A DNA stretch of 64,000 nucleotides from an uncultured Acidimicrobiales bacterium (lineage in GTDB: Bacteria > Actinomycetota > Acidimicrobiia > Acidimicrobiales > SZUA-35), in the NCBI GenBank assembly GCA_937922785.1, contig CALAJQ010000016.1, forward strand, positions 94,003 through 158,002, in the 5' to 3' direction. A model generated the notes under the pieces. It saw nothing but the letters and a program-made list of their open reading frames with translations. It was not told where the DNA came from and searched no databases. Made by a program: the position numbers and the translations under genes. Position 1 is the stretch's first letter, and every line of letters begins with the position of its first letter. Shown here one piece after another: positions 7,249 through 16,668 of the stretch.

Positions 7249-8676
7249 TTACCAGTTTGCGGCGATGTATTGGGTCTCGCAGAACTCGTAAATGCCTTCG
7301 CTTGCGCCTTCGCGTCCGAGGCCCGACTGCTTCATGCCACCGAAGGGAGCCGCCGGGTCAGACACCGCGCCACGGTTTACCCCAACCATTCCAGACTCGA
7401 GCCGTTCGGCGATGTTTAATCCCTGGGCCAGGTCGCCCGAGTAGACGTACGCTGCAAGCCCCATTTCGGTGTCGTTGGCTTGGGTGATCATTGCGTCAAC
7501 ATCGGTATAGGGGATCACCGGAGCTACTGGGCCGAAGATTTCCTGATGCGTAATAGGAGCGCCGGGCGTGACATTGCCAAGAACTGTCGGTGGGAAGAAA
7601 AAGCCCGGTCCGTCTATTGCCTGACCGCCTGAAACTAGCGACGCGCCAGCCGAGACTGCTTCGTCGACGAGTTGAGTGATGGTTTCAACCGCACTCGGGT
7701 TGATCATTGGTCCACAGCCCACAGCGGCGTCCATGCCATTGCCTACCTGAATGCCATTCATGGCGGCTGCCAGCTTCTCGGTGAATTGGTCGGCAACCGA
7801 TGCCTCGGCAAAGAAGCGGTTGGCGGCGGTGCATGTCTCGGCCGAGTGGCGCATTTTTGCCACCATTGCGCCTTCAACCGCAGCATCGATGTCTGCATCA
7901 CCGGTCACTATGAACGGAGCGTTGCCTCCCAGCTCCATCGCAACCTTCAACACACGGTCGGCACAGCGACGCAAGAGTACCCGGCCAACTTCGGTTGAAC
8001 CGGTGAATGAAACCATTCGGGTTGCCTTGTGTTCGGTGGCCGCATCGAACCATGATCCGGCGCTTTCGGTGGGCACCACGTTGACAACGCCCTCAGGCAC
8101 GCCGGCCTCTTGCAGAAGGTCGGCAATTCGTAGGGCAGTGAGAGGGGTCTCCTTTGGTGGCTTAATGACTACGGCATTTCCTGCTCCAAGGGCCGGAGCA
8201 ACCTTGCGGGTGATCATTGCGGCCGGAAAGTTCCAAGGAGTGACCATTACAACAACTCCCACTGGCGGATGGCGCACGATGATTCTGTTGTTGCCGGACG
8301 GAGCCGTGCCGATCATGCCGTGAATACGCACTGTCTCTTCGCTATTCCAGCGGAAGAATTCGGCCGCGTAGGCAACCTCGCCGCGAGCATCGGCAATCGG
8401 CTTGCCATTCTCAGCGGTGATCAGGTCCGCGATTTCATCCGTGTGATCGAGCAGCTTCTGCCAGCACGCCCGCAGGATCTCCGCACGGTCTCGAGGTGAC
8501 CGCTTTGCCCACAGAACTTGGGCGGCTGCTGCGGCATCAACGGCAGTGTGAGCGTCCGCTGGAGTGCCTGCAGCGACAGAGCTGATTTCCTCACCCGTTG
8601 CCGGGTTGAGAACCGAAATGCGGTTACCTTCAGCGCCGTCACGCCACTCGCCACCAATCAGAAGTTGTTCACGCAT
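7249..8676 (-). CDS. NAD(P)-dependent aldehyde dehydrogenase, succinate-semialdehyde dehydrogenase-like
   Basis: 475 residues, standard for the aldehyde dehydrogenase superfamily. It oxidises an aldehyde to the acid with NAD(P)+. Visible are the PWNF motif (147-150), the general base E248 in MELGGNAPF, and the nucleophile C282 in SAETCTAANRFF. The C-terminal PFGGMKQSGLGREGASEGI is typical of the GabD-like group, so succinate semialdehyde is a reasonable guess but not proven. The ATG at 8674-8676 has AAAGG about 11 bases upstream; a longer in-frame extension to 8730 lacks this and is not used. It may form a unit with the downstream acetyltransferase gene. Confidence 0.92.
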   Translation of the reverse strand: MREQLLIGGEWRDGAEGNRISVLNPATGEEISSVAAGTPADAHTAVDAAAAAQVLWAKRSPRDRAEILRACWQKLLDHTDEIADLITAENGKPIADARGEVAYAAEFFRWNSEETVRIHGMIGTAPSGNNRIIVRHPPVGVVVMVTPWNFPAAMITRKVAPALGAGNAVVIKPPKETPLTALRIADLLQEAGVPEGVVNVVPTESAGSWFDAATEHKATRMVSFTGSTEVGRVLLRRCADRVLKVAMELGGNAPFIVTGDADIDAAVEGAMVAKMRHSAETCTAANRFFAEASVADQFTEKLAAAMNGIQVGNGMDAAVGCGPMINPSAVETITQLVDEAVSAGASLVSGGQAIDGPGFFFPPTVLGNVTPGAPITHQEIFGPVAPVIPYTDVDAMITQANDTEMGLAAYVYSGDLAQGLNIAERLESGMVGVNRGAVSDPAAPFGGMKQSGLGREGASEGIYEFCETQYIAANW

Positions 8677-8775
8677 TGCAGAGTTAGCCTTTCGCAGCCA
8701 AAGATAGAATCGAACGAGAATCGAAGGCAACGCTAACGCTCTTTGTCTTGATATACGATGCCGACCACGTCGCTT

Positions 8776-9435
8776 TCATACGCTGTGGCTAACCAGTCCG
8801 GCTTTGGGTTTAGGTCTCCAAAAGCGCAACTGCGGTTCATGGGCACTTAGCCACTTGCGAACAGCAGGGACACGGCCAACAAATCCAAGCGCAATCAACG
8901 CCGCTCCCGGACCAATGTCTCCAATGAGGACCACATGGCCTAGCAACGCAACAGCCACAACATAAGTCAGTTTGTGCAGCGACCGCCAACGCCTCATCCC
9001 CATAGCCCGCTGGGCTCGCCGGCTACTAGTTACGAACAACGGCAGGGCTAGGGCAAGGGCAAGAGTTCCTGCAACTAAGAACGGCTCCGACAAGGCTGAG
9101 CCGATGCCGGTTTCAAGAACGAACATGGCTCCGTTGCTTAGGGCCAAAACGAAGAAGCTGATGCCAAGGAATTTTCGGACCCTCACCTGGGATCGGCCGG
9201 TAAGCCACTGAACTGGCGAGGCTAGAAACATTGCCCCGAAGGTGATCATGCCCGGATCCTCACCTGCCTCGAGGTTGAACTCGATCATGGTTTCGAGCGG
9301 GATCAGGCCAAACAGCGTTGCTAGGACTGCGCCGGTGATGAGTAGGACAGGGATGCTGGCAATGGTCATTGTCGCTAGCTGAGCTAGGGAGAAGCCAAGC
9401 CATCGGAGGCGACGTTGCTTTGGTTCGTTTGTCAT
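8776..9435 (-). CDS. Ferric reductase-like / MsrQ-like membrane protein
   Basis: 219 residues with about six hydrophobic segments. The stretch SSRRAQRAMGMRRWRSLHKL followed by TYVVAVALLGHVVL matches the last helices of the YedZ/MsrQ heme-binding family, with two candidate heme histidines. The earlier helix that usually carries another His reads FFVLALSNGAMFV and lacks it. In MsrQ this protein feeds electrons to the methionine sulfoxide reductase MsrP; no msrP-like gene is adjacent here. It may be a heme-poor or divergent relative. Fold family fairly sure, function not. Confidence 0.7.
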   Translation of the reverse strand: MTNEPKQRRLRWLGFSLAQLATMTIASIPVLLITGAVLATLFGLIPLETMIEFNLEAGEDPGMITFGAMFLASPVQWLTGRSQVRVRKFLGISFFVLALSNGAMFVLETGIGSALSEPFLVAGTLALALALPLFVTSSRRAQRAMGMRRWRSLHKLTYVVAVALLGHVVLIGDIGPGAALIALGFVGRVPAVRKWLSAHEPQLRFWRPKPKAGLVSHSV

Positions 9436-9625
9436 GACTCAATCGTGATCAATTGCGATGTCGGGCGAATCTGCCTGGGAGAGCGGTCATGTACTCCTCA
9501 GGGAGTATTTCTAAAGTCACGGTTGTCTACCCAGCTACGATGCGCTCGGTGTGTCAATAGGTCACACTGGAGGCAATCAAACCTTTTCTGACTCTTCACT
9601 TATCTCTCTGTATGACAACCACTCA

Positions 9626-10804
9626 ATGACAAGCATGAACCGAAGCTGGTCGACAGGGCCGCGTCGTAGATTCCTGATCGAGGCAGTCGTCGTTTGTTTT
9701 GCGATGGTGTTTGCGGTCCTAGCCATTGTCGAACATGGGATCGCCGAGCGGACCCCAAGCGGGGGAGTTCTGGTTGTAGGCCTAATTGTTGTAGCCGGGT
9801 TGGCGTTGGTCGCGCTGCGCCGAGAGCCTGTGGTGGCGTTGTTGGTGATCGCCTCAGCTCGACTTTTGATGACGTGGCAGGCCAGCGACGACGTCGCGTT
9901 GATTCCTGCGGAGATGATCGCCCTCTATGTGGTTACCAATTCTGGTGAGCGGAGAACTCGCCTTTTCATAGCTATAAGTGTGGCCGTCGTAACAATGTTT
10001 GTTGTTGCCGCTTTCGATTCCGAAGGCTTCTTCCAGGAACTTGCAGGTGAAGCTGCACTAATGCTGTTGCCGATTGCTGTTGCCGATGGCGTGCGTAGTC
10101 GTGCTGACCGAATCAAGGTATTGATCGATACCGAAGCAGAGTCACGGGTGCAGGCTGAGCGGTTGAGAATCGCCCGGGACCTTCACGACGTGGTCGCCCA
10201 CGGACTATCTACCATTGCGATCCAGTCCGGGGTTGCCGCTCATCTTCTGGGCAGCGGCGCTCACAACGGCGCCGCTCAAGCCAAAGAGTCGTTGGAGATC
10301 ATCAACGCAACAGGCAAGCGCTCGCTAGATGAACTTCGCGCAATGGTCGGGGTTCTGCGTTCGGTCGATGACGCCCTGCCCCTCAGTCCCGCGCCGAGCG
10401 ACCCCAATGATCTCAGTGACGTTCTGGCCGGGGTTGCTCACGCTGGCCTGACCGTTACAACTGAACAACATGGCGTCTTCCCGACCTTTGCTGGTGACGC
10501 GTGTGTGGTGGCAGTTCACCGGATAATCCAAGAAGCATTAACTAATGTGGCGCGCCACGCTGGGTCAGTACCGGTCGCAATAGAGGTCGATCACAGAACT
10601 GATGAGGTCCGTATTCGGGTCAGTAACGGTCCTAGCATTGCGGCCCGCAATTCAACAGCTTCAACCGGCGTGGGCATCATCGGCATGACTGAACGGGCCG
10701 AGGCTCTGGGAGGAACTCTGTTCGCTGGGCCTATTGATGACGGCGGCTTTGTTGTAGACGCGACTGTTCCTTATCGGCTTCCGAGCGAAGTTGCCCGACA
10801 CTGA
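9626..10804 (+). CDS. Sensor histidine kinase, HisKA_3 (NarX/DesK type)
   Basis: 392 residues from ATG 9626. Residues 15-160 hold about five or six membrane helices and form the sensor. The HisKA_3 dimerisation and phosphorylation site is H187 in RIARDLHDVVAHGLST. The ATPase part includes RIIQEALTNVARHAG and TGVGIIGMTERAEALGG. An upstream GTG at 9551 would add 25 poorly conserved residues. A perfect 13-base tandem duplication at 10795-10820 covers the stop codon. The NarL-type regulator gene starts 25 bases later, a standard cognate pair in actinobacteria. The stimulus is unknown. Confidence 0.92.
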   Translation: MTSMNRSWSTGPRRRFLIEAVVVCFAMVFAVLAIVEHGIAERTPSGGVLVVGLIVVAGLALVALRREPVVALLVIASARLLMTWQASDDVALIPAEMIALYVVTNSGERRTRLFIAISVAVVTMFVVAAFDSEGFFQELAGEAALMLLPIAVADGVRSRADRIKVLIDTEAESRVQAERLRIARDLHDVVAHGLSTIAIQSGVAAHLLGSGAHNGAAQAKESLEIINATGKRSLDELRAMVGVLRSVDDALPLSPAPSDPNDLSDVLAGVAHAGLTVTTEQHGVFPTFAGDACVVAVHRIIQEALTNVARHAGSVPVAIEVDHRTDEVRIRVSNGPSIAARNSTASTGVGIIGMTERAEALGGTLFAGPIDDGGFVVDATVPYRLPSEVARH

Positions 10805-10820
10805 TGGCCGACACTGATGG
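10795..10820. repeat. Perfect 13-base tandem duplication across a stop codon
   Basis: CCGACACTGATGG occurs at 10795-10807 and again at 10808-10820. The first copy contains the TGA stop of the histidine-kinase gene (10802-10804). The second copy lies just ahead of the response-regulator start at 10830. Confidence 0.85.
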
Positions 10821-10829
10821 GCGGCGACG

Positions 10830-11516
10830 ATGACTACTGACGGCCCGATTAGCGTGCTGGTTGTCGACGACCAAGAGTTAGTTCGGCGAGGGTTTTGCGC
10901 ACTCATCTCAGCCGAACGGGGCCTAGAGATCGTCGGAGAGGCAGCAACAGGCTCCGAGGCCATCAATCAGACCTTTGCCAAGAACCCTGACGTGATCCTG
11001 ATGGACATCCGGATGCCTGAAGTTGATGGCATCGAAGCAACCCGTCAAATCACCTCCGACGAACGCCTCAACGAGACCAAGGTGATAGTTCTCACAACCT
11101 TCGATCTTGATGAGTACGTCTACGACGCGCTCCGGGCCGGGGCTTCAGGGTTTCTGCTGAAGGACACTGCGCCCCAACACTTGCTTGATGGCATCCGGGT
11201 TGTAGCCGCTGGTGACGCCTTGATTGCTCCTGGTATCACTCGGCGATTGATAAGCGAGTTCGCAAGTCGCCCAAACCTAACAGGCAAGACTTCGGTGCTT
11301 GAGGCATTGACTGCCCGCGAACGTGATGTGCTGGCCGAGGTTGGTCAGGGACTAAACAACGCCGAGATCGCTGAGCGTCTCTTCATCAGCCCTTTGACCG
11401 CCAAGACTCACGTGAGCCGAGTCATGACGAAGTTGGCCGCCCGCGATCGAGCCCAACTGGTAGTGATTGCTTACGAGACCGGACTGCTCACTCCTGGGTC
11501 GCCGCCGAACCGCTAG
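10830..11516 (+). CDS. NarL/DesR-family response regulator
   Basis: 228 residues. The receiver domain has D13-D14 and phospho-acceptor D59 in VILMDIRMPEVDG, with the conserved Lys in FLLKDTAP. The LuxR-type HTH covers about 155-215: LTARERDVLAEVGQGLNNAE then LFISPLTAKTHVSRVM. It is partner of the HisKA_3 kinase just upstream. Its 3' end overlaps the convergent SDR gene by four bases. Regulated genes are unknown. Confidence 0.93.
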   Translation: MTTDGPISVLVVDDQELVRRGFCALISAERGLEIVGEAATGSEAINQTFAKNPDVILMDIRMPEVDGIEATRQITSDERLNETKVIVLTTFDLDEYVYDALRAGASGFLLKDTAPQHLLDGIRVVAAGDALIAPGITRRLISEFASRPNLTGKTSVLEALTARERDVLAEVGQGLNNAEIAERLFISPLTAKTHVSRVMTKLAARDRAQLVVIAYETGLLTPGSPPNR

Positions 11517-12247
11517 GCGGTCATTGCGCCATCAACAACGAACTCATGGCCGCTGCAATAACTCGAGTCTTCCGACGCCAAGAACAACACAAGCTTGGCC
11601 ACTTCTTCAGCGGTGGCCACGCGGCCAAGCGGGATGCGAGTTTCCATGCGATCGCGAAGCTCATCTCCGAACTCCTGGAGCATGTGGGTATCAATGATTC
11701 CGGGGTGCACCGAATTTACTCTGATGCCTGAAGGCGCCAGTTCCACCGCTGCGGCTTTTGACATACCTCGTACTGCCCACTTTGTAGCGGCGTAGGCGTG
11801 CGCAACAGCTGCTGCACCAAGCCCAGCAATTGAAGAGATGTTTATGATGCTTCCTGCGTTGTGGGCCTGCATGGCCGGTGCACAGGCTTTCATTCCTAGG
11901 AACACGCCAGTCTGATTCACCGCCAACATCTGGTTCCAGTCCTCAACCGAAGTCTGAAGCATGCTGGCGATCCTGAATATGCCGGCGTTGTTAACCAACA
12001 CGTCAAGTCGTCCGTGGCGCTCAACAGTCTCAGCAACCACTCGCTCCCAATCACTGACCGACGTGACGTCATGGCTGATGAACGAGCACGCTTCGCCCAG
12101 CCGTTGCGCGGTAGCGTTGCCCTCGTCTTCAAGCACGTCGGTAATTACGACTTTGGCGCCCGCTGCGATGAACAGCTCGGCTTCGGATGCGCCCTGACCA
12201 CGAGCACCTCCGGTAATCAGTGCGACCTTGTCATCTAATCGATTCAT
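11513..12247 (-). CDS. SDR-family oxidoreductase
   Basis: 244 residues, a classical short-chain dehydrogenase. The NAD(P) motif is TGGARGQG (12-19), with NNAG at 86-89, catalytic S139 and the Y152-x-x-x-K156 pair (YAATK). The C-terminus (SSYCSGHEFVVDGAMTA) is typical of 3-alpha/20-beta-hydroxysteroid or 3-oxoacyl reductase-like members. D37 after the second strand (VITDVLE) favours NAD over NADP. It lies 22 bases downstream of the FAD-oxidase gene on the same strand, so a shared pathway for a hydroxy acid or alcohol is plausible. Confidence 0.92.
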   Translation of the reverse strand: MNRLDDKVALITGGARGQGASEAELFIAAGAKVVITDVLEDEGNATAQRLGEACSFISHDVTSVSDWERVVAETVERHGRLDVLVNNAGIFRIASMLQTSVEDWNQMLAVNQTGVFLGMKACAPAMQAHNAGSIINISSIAGLGAAAVAHAYAATKWAVRGMSKAAAVELAPSGIRVNSVHPGIIDTHMLQEFGDELRDRMETRIPLGRVATAEEVAKLVLFLASEDSSYCSGHEFVVDGAMTA

Positions 12248-12269
12248 AGATGCATATTGTCACGTCTCG

Positions 12270-13676
12270 CTACGGGTCTGGAATTAGCACGCCCGGGTTA
12301 AGTCGATTGTCGGGATCCAAAGCTGCCTTGATGGTGCGCATCAGTTTCCATTCGACCGATGACTTTTGGCCGACCACACGATCTCGGAGATCTCGGCCAA
12401 CACCGTGCTCGGCACTTAAGGTGCCGCCCATAGAGAAAGTCAGCTCATCGATCCGACGCATCAGCTCAGGCTTTACCGATTTGAACTTTGCGATGTCGGC
12501 TTCGCCCATTGGCAAAACATTCATGTGTAGGTTGCCGTCACCTACGTGGCCGAAACCGTAGGTGAGCGCATACGGGGCGAGCTCGGCTGCGATCTCGCGA
12601 ACCGAGTTGTGAAACTCGCCCATCCGGGCGATCGGGACGGCGGTATCCATCTTTATGCCGGTTGCGTGATGGGTGTAAAGTCCGGTCGGAGGGAGTTCAT
12701 CTCGCAGCGTCCATAGCTTGATCTCTTGCTCGGGCGTGGCTGCAACTACGGCATCAGTAATCTGGCCAGCGTCAGCGGCCAGGGCCAAAAAGTCAGTTAG
12801 GAGGTCGGTAACCGGGCGATTTGAACCAAGCTTTATCAGCACGTAGAAATCGGCCCTGGTTTCCATCGGATGAACAAGGTCATAGGTGTCGCATACCTTC
12901 TGAATGCCGACTTCGGGGAGCAGCTCGAACGCAGTCAGAGCATCGCCAGCTGAATCCTTCGCAAGCGCAAACACATCCATCAGATCATCAAGACTCGACA
13001 ACGCCGCCAGGGCTGACTGTTCGTGAGGCGTAGTTTGATGCAGCTTCACAACAGCCCGGGTAATAATGCCAAGGGTTCCCTCCGAGCCAACAAACAACTG
13101 CTTCAAGTCATATCCCGAAGAGTCTTTGCGCAGTGACCTAAGGCCGTTCCATATTTCACCGTCGGCCATGACCACTTCCACACCCATTATTTGGTCGCGC
13201 ATGTTTCCGTAACGCACAACATTGTTTCCGCCCGCATCAGTAGCTATCGCTCCGCCGATGGTGGCCGAACCTCGGGCTCCCCAGTCGGGGGCGAACAAGC
13301 GATGTTCGGCGACGGCCGCTTCCTGCATAGTCTGAATGAGTACTCCTGCCTGAACCGTCATGGTCCATCCGTCAGGGTCCAGCTTTTCGATCTGGTTCAT
13401 GCGCTGTAGCGACATGATGACAGCGGGCCCCGATCCCCAAGGGATAGCGCCGCCAGACAGACCGGTGTTACCGCCTTGGGAGGAAATCGCCACATCGTTC
13501 GTAACACACCAGCGCACAACGGCTGCGACTTCATCAGTGCTTGCGGGTCTGACCACCGCCAGGGCTTCGGCGAAGTGAACCTTACGGGCATCAGTGAAAA
13601 GAGCTTCTGCGTCCTTGCCGGTAAGGACGTTTGAGTCTCCGACGATTTGTCCCAACCCTGCGATGTCGATTGTCAT
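12270..13676 (-). CDS. FAD-binding oxidase, D-2-hydroxyacid dehydrogenase (GlcD/D2HGDH) type
   Basis: 468 residues. The PP-loop FAD-binding domain shows SSQGGNTGLSGGAIP and GSATIGGAIATDAGGNNVVR. The C-terminal cap has GFGHVGDGNLHMNVLP and SAEHGVGRDLRDRV, the metal and substrate motifs of the VAO/GlcD group. Such enzymes oxidise D-lactate, glycolate or D-2-hydroxyglutarate and pass electrons to a quinone or flavoprotein. The exact substrate cannot be read from sequence. It is the upstream gene of a two-gene unit with the SDR. Confidence 0.92.
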   Translation of the reverse strand: MTIDIAGLGQIVGDSNVLTGKDAEALFTDARKVHFAEALAVVRPASTDEVAAVVRWCVTNDVAISSQGGNTGLSGGAIPWGSGPAVIMSLQRMNQIEKLDPDGWTMTVQAGVLIQTMQEAAVAEHRLFAPDWGARGSATIGGAIATDAGGNNVVRYGNMRDQIMGVEVVMADGEIWNGLRSLRKDSSGYDLKQLFVGSEGTLGIITRAVVKLHQTTPHEQSALAALSSLDDLMDVFALAKDSAGDALTAFELLPEVGIQKVCDTYDLVHPMETRADFYVLIKLGSNRPVTDLLTDFLALAADAGQITDAVVAATPEQEIKLWTLRDELPPTGLYTHHATGIKMDTAVPIARMGEFHNSVREIAAELAPYALTYGFGHVGDGNLHMNVLPMGEADIAKFKSVKPELMRRIDELTFSMGGTLSAEHGVGRDLRDRVVGQKSSVEWKLMRTIKAALDPDNRLNPGVLIPDP

Positions 13677-13745
13677 AGTGGCACCTTAACGCTGGCCGAC
13701 AGCCAACTTTTGTTTGACACAGGTGGCGCCTAAGTTTGATGATCA

Positions 13746-14957
13746 ATGGTTGCTGTATCGTTCAACAAGCCCCATCAGCGAGTAGTTGCTGCCTCGGGTC
13801 TAACAAACTTGGCCGACGGGATTCGAGCGGTCGCCCTTCCGCTTCTTGCATTGCAGCTGACCAGCAGTCCGTTCCTGCTGGCAGTGGTATTTGCGGCCGG
13901 TCAAGCTCCTTGGTTACTTCTCGGACTCTGGGCCGGCGGCCTAGCTGACCGGCTAGACCGGCGCATGCTGGCCCAGCGAGTTGCGCTGGCAAGAACTGGG
14001 CTTCTGGCTTTGATGGCGGTGCTAATCCTGTTGGAAGCCGTGCCCATCGCGCTACTAATAGCAGCCGCGTTTGTCTTGGGAACTAGCGAAGTCATGGCTG
14101 ATAGCGTCAACGGCACGCTCATTCCCGACCTTGTGCCTGAGGCTGATCTTGAGCGCGCGAACAGTCGGATGGTTGGCGCAGAGATCGCTGGCAACGAGTT
14201 GGTGGGACCCGCACTGGGCGGTTTGCTGTTTGCGGTAGCCGCGTCGGTTCCCTTCTTTACCAATGCTGGCCTGCTTTCGCTTGCGTTTGTGTTGTTGGCT
14301 GGGCTGCCACTAGTGGGTCCTGGCTCTGGTGCCGAAAACATCGCAGGGCCAGTTTCCGATGTGGGATCTGGTGAGGAGACGGCGGGTATTCGAGCAGGGC
14401 TTGAGATCGTTCGAGACACTCCGCTGCTCCGGACCATCACTTGGTCAAGCGCCCTGCTAGCGGGGGTTGACGGAGCCTGGTTTGCCCTGATTGCCTTGAT
14501 AATCACAGTTGAGCTTGGGATGTCAGCCGCAGCACTCGGACTGTTTCTTGCGATCGGAGCCCTGGGCGGGCTAGCTGGCGCAGCATTCGCCGACCGCAAA
14601 CCAGAGCTAACTTTGGCTTGGGTCGCCACCGCTGTTTTCGCAACCATGGCGATTCCGCTCGTTTGCTTGGCCTTGTTCACAAACCCATTCGTAGTTGGAT
14701 TTGCTCTGGTTCTAACCAGCGCGGCGTTTGCGCTATGGAACGTATTTATGGTTTCAGCGCGGCAGAGGGTCACACCGACGGAGTTGTTGGGAAGAGTGGG
14801 CGCTGCTTACCGAACTTGTGTGGCAGCGGCGGGTCTACTCGGAATGCTGGCCGGCGGTGCAATGGCACAGCTGGCATCTGTTCAGGCAACGCTTGCCGCT
14901 AGCGCCGCGATTCTCGTTGCCGGAGCGGTGCTGTTAACGGGGCGATTCTCTAACTGA
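13746..14957 (+). CDS. MFS transporter, EntS/MFS_3-like
   Basis: 403 residues with about 11-12 membrane helices. The loop after helix 2, LWAGGLADRLDRRM, is the MFS signature, and PDLVPEADLERANSRMVGAE is typical of the MFS_3 group of siderophore and macrolide exporters. It probably exports a small hydrophobic molecule by proton exchange. It diverges from the FAD-oxidase gene. Its stop overlaps the end of the convergent diguanylate cyclase gene by eight bases. The substrate is unknown. Confidence 0.88.
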   Translation: MVAVSFNKPHQRVVAASGLTNLADGIRAVALPLLALQLTSSPFLLAVVFAAGQAPWLLLGLWAGGLADRLDRRMLAQRVALARTGLLALMAVLILLEAVPIALLIAAAFVLGTSEVMADSVNGTLIPDLVPEADLERANSRMVGAEIAGNELVGPALGGLLFAVAASVPFFTNAGLLSLAFVLLAGLPLVGPGSGAENIAGPVSDVGSGEETAGIRAGLEIVRDTPLLRTITWSSALLAGVDGAWFALIALIITVELGMSAAALGLFLAIGALGGLAGAAFADRKPELTLAWVATAVFATMAIPLVCLALFTNPFVVGFALVLTSAAFALWNVFMVSARQRVTPTELLGRVGAAYRTCVAAAGLLGMLAGGAMAQLASVQATLAASAAILVAGAVLLTGRFSN

Positions 14958-16557
14958 CCTGATTTGGTCTGACCTGATCTGGCCTGACCCGATCTGGCGA
15001 ATTGGCGGCCAGCTTTTTGGCCCTCTTCTGTTCATACATCGCTTCGTCAGCTCGTTTGATAAGCGAGTCGAAGTCGTCTGTAGCGGTGGCAAAGGCTATG
15101 CCGATAGTGACGCCCACGGTTAGGTCTTGAACCATTTGGTCCGAGATCGCCCGAACCGATTCTTTGATACGGCTTGCGATCGCCGAGCTCTGCTGCGATC
15201 CGTCTTCGCACGCCATCATTACCAGGAACTCATCTCCACCAAGTCGCCCGACTATGTCAGTCGGTCTCACCAGCTCGGTGACAGCGTCGGCAACCCGAGC
15301 AAGTACTGCGTCGCCGGTGGCGTGGCCGTGTGCGTCATTAATGGCCTTAAAGCGATCCAAGTCCAGAAATAGAACCGCAATCTCCGATGTCTCGTCTTGG
15401 CGAGATAGGTCGAGCTGGGTCTCGATAGCGTTCTCCAGGCCCAACCGGTTGTAGACGCCGGTAAGAGAATCCCGTTGGGTCTGAGCGGCCAGTTCGTCCT
15501 GATAGGTGAGCAGCCTGGTCACGTCGTCCAAGGTCAGCAGAAGTCCAGCGTGAACGTCGTCCTCGCGCAGGGGTCTGACGTGGAGTCGACCGAACTTGCT
15601 GGCGGCTGAGTCGCTGTTAAACGTCACCTCGATGTCGTCATCAGTTCCGTCATCGAGAGCAGCCTTGATCGCCTTGGCCGCCTTGGTCGTCTCGTCCAAA
15701 GAGTCCAGCAACCCAGCAACTCCGGCGATGGGCTCTGATCCAGTAAGGTTTGCCCACTGGTCATTCCAAATTTCGGCTGCCCCCTCAGCATTGAGCTGGA
15801 GGACTCCAGAGGGCAAAGCCTGCGTAAGCCGATCCAGTAGGGTCTCGCGTCGCTGGAGCGCTGCTTGGGCGGCAAGTTCACGAGACACATCAAGAATCTC
15901 GCTAAGAACATGTGGATTGGTTGCATCATCCAATCGATTCGTATCTTCGACATCACACCAAAGCCAGTCGCCGGACTTGGTCTTGAATCGTTGTCTTATC
16001 TGGCACTGGCGAGTCGGATTCTCAAGTAGCTCAATCCATCCGACGATCGCATTCTCGTGATCGTCAGGGTGCACGTAGTCAAGTACCGAGCGTCCAACCA
16101 ATTCTTCGCCGTCCCATCCGAGCATCTTTGAGATCTCTGCGCCTACTGAAAGGAAGAGACCAGAGGCACTCACACGAAAGTGACCTTGGCGAGGAGGCGC
16201 GACGTCAGGCGAATCAGAAGCAGCGATTTCGGCATCCTGGGGAAGAGCGACCGCAACGAAGCACCCGTGTGTCTTGTCCATGTTGAAGATGTGGAGACGG
16301 TGTACAGCGTCGTCGTCGGTCATGGTGACAAGCGTCGTGCCGTGGCCTCGACGATTTGCCGACTCGAATGCCCCAACGGCGCTGCCCTGAAACTCCCGAG
16401 CGATTGGATCCAGGGGGCTGTCGCATTGCATCGGAACGGCTAGGCCTAGATCTAGACCAGCTGGAAGGTCAACTGTTTGACCACCTGTTGGATCCATAGC
16501 CAGGACTCTGGACGAGGGCGTGTTCAGTAGGTCATGGAGATCGACGGGAACTTCCAC
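14950..16557 (-). CDS. PAS-containing diguanylate cyclase
   Basis: 535 residues. Residues 1-110 are an unrecognised N-terminal domain. A PAS domain follows (about 125-228, LFLSVGAEISKMLGWDGEEL and VHPDDHENA). A second PAS-like stretch covers 240-350, then a GGDEF domain (360-510). The active site is intact: GRLGGDEFLVMM with GGDEF at 440-444. The inhibitory RxxD site is present as RPTD five residues before it. It should make cyclic di-GMP in the cytoplasm; no membrane segment is visible. The last 15 residues come from a threefold 15-base tandem repeat (PDRVR-PDQVR-PNQVS). Confidence 0.92.
   Translation of the reverse strand: MEVPVDLHDLLNTPSSRVLAMDPTGGQTVDLPAGLDLGLAVPMQCDSPLDPIAREFQGSAVGAFESANRRGHGTTLVTMTDDDAVHRLHIFNMDKTHGCFVAVALPQDAEIAASDSPDVAPPRQGHFRVSASGLFLSVGAEISKMLGWDGEELVGRSVLDYVHPDDHENAIVGWIELLENPTRQCQIRQRFKTKSGDWLWCDVEDTNRLDDATNPHVLSEILDVSRELAAQAALQRRETLLDRLTQALPSGVLQLNAEGAAEIWNDQWANLTGSEPIAGVAGLLDSLDETTKAAKAIKAALDDGTDDDIEVTFNSDSAASKFGRLHVRPLREDDVHAGLLLTLDDVTRLLTYQDELAAQTQRDSLTGVYNRLGLENAIETQLDLSRQDETSEIAVLFLDLDRFKAINDAHGHATGDAVLARVADAVTELVRPTDIVGRLGGDEFLVMMACEDGSQQSSAIASRIKESVRAISDQMVQDLTVGVTIGIAFATATDDFDSLIKRADEAMYEQKRAKKLAANSPDRVRPDQVRPNQVS
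14954..14998. repeat. 15-base tandem repeat, three units, at the 3' end of the diguanylate cyclase gene
   Basis: Units at 14954-14968, 14969-14983 and 14984-14998 differ by one to three bases (core CTGACCTGATCTGGC). Read on the minus strand they encode the repeated PDxVR tail of the cyclase. They begin one base from its stop codon. Confidence 0.88.
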
Positions 16558-16668
16558 AGTCGTCCATCGACAAGTGGCTCACCGAGCTTGATAGGCAGTG
16601 TTGCCGGACACGTTTCCAGCCGTCTAGATGAGATAGCGGCCTGTGGGGGTCTTTAGTAGCTTGAGGTC

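Noticed and set aside
7751..8323. Open frame antisense to the aldehyde dehydrogenase
   Set aside because: No motifs, and it lies within a secure aldehyde dehydrogenase gene.
13901..14773. Long open frame antisense to the MFS transporter
   Set aside because: Composition is Ser/Ala/Thr/Pro-rich without motifs, and the sense frame is a clear transporter with family signatures.
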